Shown piece by piece: positions 62,082-64,000 of a stretch of DNA of 64,000 nt (position 1 is its first letter; each line of letters opens with the position of its first letter). The position numbers and the translations under genes are program-made. The notes below the pieces were generated by a model. The model did not search any database, was not told where the DNA came from, and saw only the letters and a program-made list of their open reading frames with translations. The DNA lies in contig CAICTM010000003.1 in assembly GCA_903772945.1 (NCBI GenBank), positions 186,001-250,000 of the forward strand. Reading direction: 5' to 3'. The DNA comes from Seminavis robusta. Its lineage: Eukaryota > Bacillariophyta > Bacillariophyceae > Naviculales > Naviculaceae.

Positions 62082-64000
62082 ATGATGATCAGCCGCCAAA
62101 TATTCAACTTGCAGATTGTGGGCTTTTGTTTCATTTTGGTGTCCACTGGCCTTCCAAGAGCAACCCAAGCCTTCACTACCACTACCACTATCAGTGCCAG
62201 AACCATCCACAATCACCCTCATCAGTGCCTCCATGATACCCATGATAAGGCTAGACAGCTATGGTCTGCCGCAACGGATGACATTGGCGTGGAAGAGTCT
62301 TCCTTGACAAAAACTGGAAAGTTTGATCTGGAGGCTGCCTTGTTTTGTTCGGGATTGGCATTTGACTCCTATGTCGAACCTCCTTCCAATTCTTCCAGGT
62401 GGGAAAGAGGTGTAAGTGTTCCAAAAAATGTTCCACCAAACTTATACCCATACATGTATACTGACTGGTGACTCTTTATCTACATTTCTTTCTTTGCTCG
62501 CCCGTTCCTACAGTCCAAAGGAATGGATGTCGCTTTCGTCTCCAACGCTTTTACACGAAATCTCTACAAGGGTCTCCTCCAAATTCAACCCATTCGGGCC
62601 ATTGGATTGCCCGATGAAGATGATACCATTGAAGGAATTGCCACGGGTGGAGGAACCGATGCCTATCTCAGCGTTGCTGTCTTGGAAGGAGATTGGAAGG
62701 ACGATGTCTTTATGCTCGAAAAGGAAATGTATCACGAAGGAATACGAGATCTCAGTGGAGCTGCACACGTCGGACGATCTTCCACGGCATGGTCCAATGT
62801 AGACGAAACAAAATCCAAACAAACCAAACGCAACACGGGAAAGCAGTCGGCCTATCATATCAAATCCGGATGGGGACGAGATGGACAGGCTGTATGGTCC
62901 GAAGATGAAGATCCATTCTACTTGTATTTGCAAGATCCTGCGACCGCTCGGTTGGTATTTTCCATTATGGACGATGATTTGATTGGAGAAGGCAGTGTTG
63001 TGGGATCAGCACATCGGAGGCTCACGGAACTCATTCCGGAAGCCAAACTCACGCAACAACAATTGATTGAAAATTTAAAAGGAGAGCTCCTAGCCAAATT
63101 ACAAGAAAGCGGTGGAGACTTGTCGCAATTGGATCTGAACAATGATCTCGCCAAAGTCCAACTCGGAGCGAGATCGTGGGAAGGAGGAATCAAAATGACA
63201 TCCAAACCCAAAAAGAAGGATAAGAAAAGTCAAGTGGCCATGGGTGTTGCTGCGGGGGCAGCTGTGGCAGGACCCCTCGGAGCGGCGGTGGGAGGTGTCA
63301 TGGCCAACATGTACGAAGGAGAAGTCAAGGGGCGCATCGAACTCAAAATGAGTTATCTGCCACTGCCGCCCACACCAGTCAAACGAGAACGATACACCGT
63401 TTTGGGGGGCATACCCGGAATCACGTGGGGAGCCCTCTTTGACAAGTATGTGGAAACGCAAAAGGCAAAATTGGCCGCGATGGAACAAGTAGACGACAAC
63501 AATCAGAATAGTAATAATATTGCGCCACCAGGATTGCTGCAGGTGGAGGATTTGGAACAGTGCTTCTTTATCAAGCATTCGGTGACCGGTGGATGCTGTA
63601 TTGTGTATCGATCCTTGGAAAAGAAACTGATTGTGGTTTCGTTCCGAGGAACCTGCGAACCCAAGGATTTGATCACGGATGCCAATTTGATACAGGAAGC
63701 ATGGGTGAAAGGGGAGGATTTCGATACACCAGATGCTTGCAAGGTTCATCAAGGCATTCGACAATCGATGGAATCCATCTCGCGTCGACTCAAAGAGTTG
63801 ATTCTGGCCGCACCGGCACCGGGAGAGGAAATCTCGGATTACGATATGATTGTCACCGGACACAGTCTTGGGGGGGCACTATCCACCATGTTTTCAGCTG
63901 ATATTGGAGAGTACGGAATTGATGCCGGACGTGCGCTTCCACAATTGGCCCCCTCCGAACCATGGTGGAAGAGTATTACCAATACAATCATGGGTCAGGA
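62082..64000 (+). CDS. C2-domain class 3 lipase, probably plastid-targeted; 3' end outside window
   Basis: Exon 1 62082-62411, GT-AG intron 62412-62513 (GTAAGT donor, TTCCTACAG acceptor, phase 0), exon 2 from 62514 open to the window edge. N-terminal signal (IVGFCFILVSTGLPR) followed by ATQ|AFTTTTT, a clear ASAF-type plastid site. Exon 2 begins SKGMDVAFVSNAFTRN and contains a C2-like beta sandwich (DAYLSVAVLEGDW ... DPFYLYLQDPATARLVFSIM then DDDLIGEG, about 155-280), a Gly/Ala hydrophobic stretch (MGVAAGAAVAGPLGAAVGG, about 353-371) and an alpha/beta hydrolase core: LIVVSFRGTCEPKDLITD and the nucleophile elbow TGHSLGGALS (about 557-566). The family is class 3 lipase (Lipase_3); the catalytic Asp and His lie beyond the edge. 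Expected role: galactolipid or triacylglycerol hydrolysis at a membrane. Confidence 0.85.

Noticed and set aside
63099-63863. 254-aa minus-strand frame
   Set aside because: Antisense to the lipase exon, which has the GHSLGG and C2-like motifs and runs open for nearly 1.5 kb.
1-64000. CRISPR arrays, bacterial operons or prokaryotic promoters
   Set aside because: Introns, signal/transit presequences and gene spacing show a eukaryotic genome; no spaced direct repeats of CRISPR type were seen.

Overview
The window is nuclear DNA from a eukaryotic microalga, most plausibly a pennate diatom. GT-AG introns are short (about 70-180 nt). Several proteins start with a signal peptide followed by an Ala/Gly-Phe site of the ASAF type, as in diatom plastid-targeting presequences. 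The gene families (kexin-like convertases with Cys-rich heads, CRAL-TRIO proteins, membrane LRR proteins, PhyH and prolyl-hydroxylase dioxygenases, GT47 and sulfotransferase-like Golgi enzymes) fit a diatom. Intergenic DNA is full of the palindromes TACCGGTA, TACATGTA and CTAGCTAG. Species assignment is inference.

Region 1-13 kb: a one-TM protein with a GC-AG intron, a PhyH-type dioxygenase, a retroelement scrap, a glycosyltransferase-like type II protein, a subtilase fragment, an SDR and an LRR membrane protein with an in-frame stop. Region 13-34 kb: secreted Cys-rich proteins, a Pro/Gln-rich secreted protein with an 8-bp tandem-duplication frameshift, a GT47 exostosin, a kinase N-lobe chimera, an EF-hand protein, an asparagine-synthase-like protein with a zinc ribbon, a phosphatase, a SNAP-25-like SNARE, a prolyl-4-hydroxylase-like protein, a truncated ankyrin-repeat ORF and two unrecognised proteins. 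Region 34-41 kb: two methyltransferases, a sulfotransferase-like Golgi protein and a membrane-anchored relative of 20S proteasome alpha subunits.

Region 40.9-58.7 kb is the most unusual. A 12-exon gene (40909-46853; the reconstructed frame closes exactly at 1617 codons) encodes two complete kexin-type units in one polypeptide: Cys-rich domain, S8 protease and P-domain, then the same again, then a hydrophobic tail. The first protease has lost the catalytic His (Arg) and has Asp for the oxyanion Asn; the second is intact. A separate single-headed, fully catalytic paralogue lies at 54491-57354. Between them are two inverted CRAL-TRIO paralogues, a 29-bp perfect inverted repeat forming a long hairpin, and tandem GC-rich hairpins. 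Two aldo-keto reductases flank the second convertase.

The window closes with a POT-family peptide transporter and the 5' part of a probably plastid-targeted C2-lipase (class 3) that runs off the right edge. Positions were worked out by hand reading; splice sites are predictions supported by frame closure and paralogue alignment, not by transcripts.
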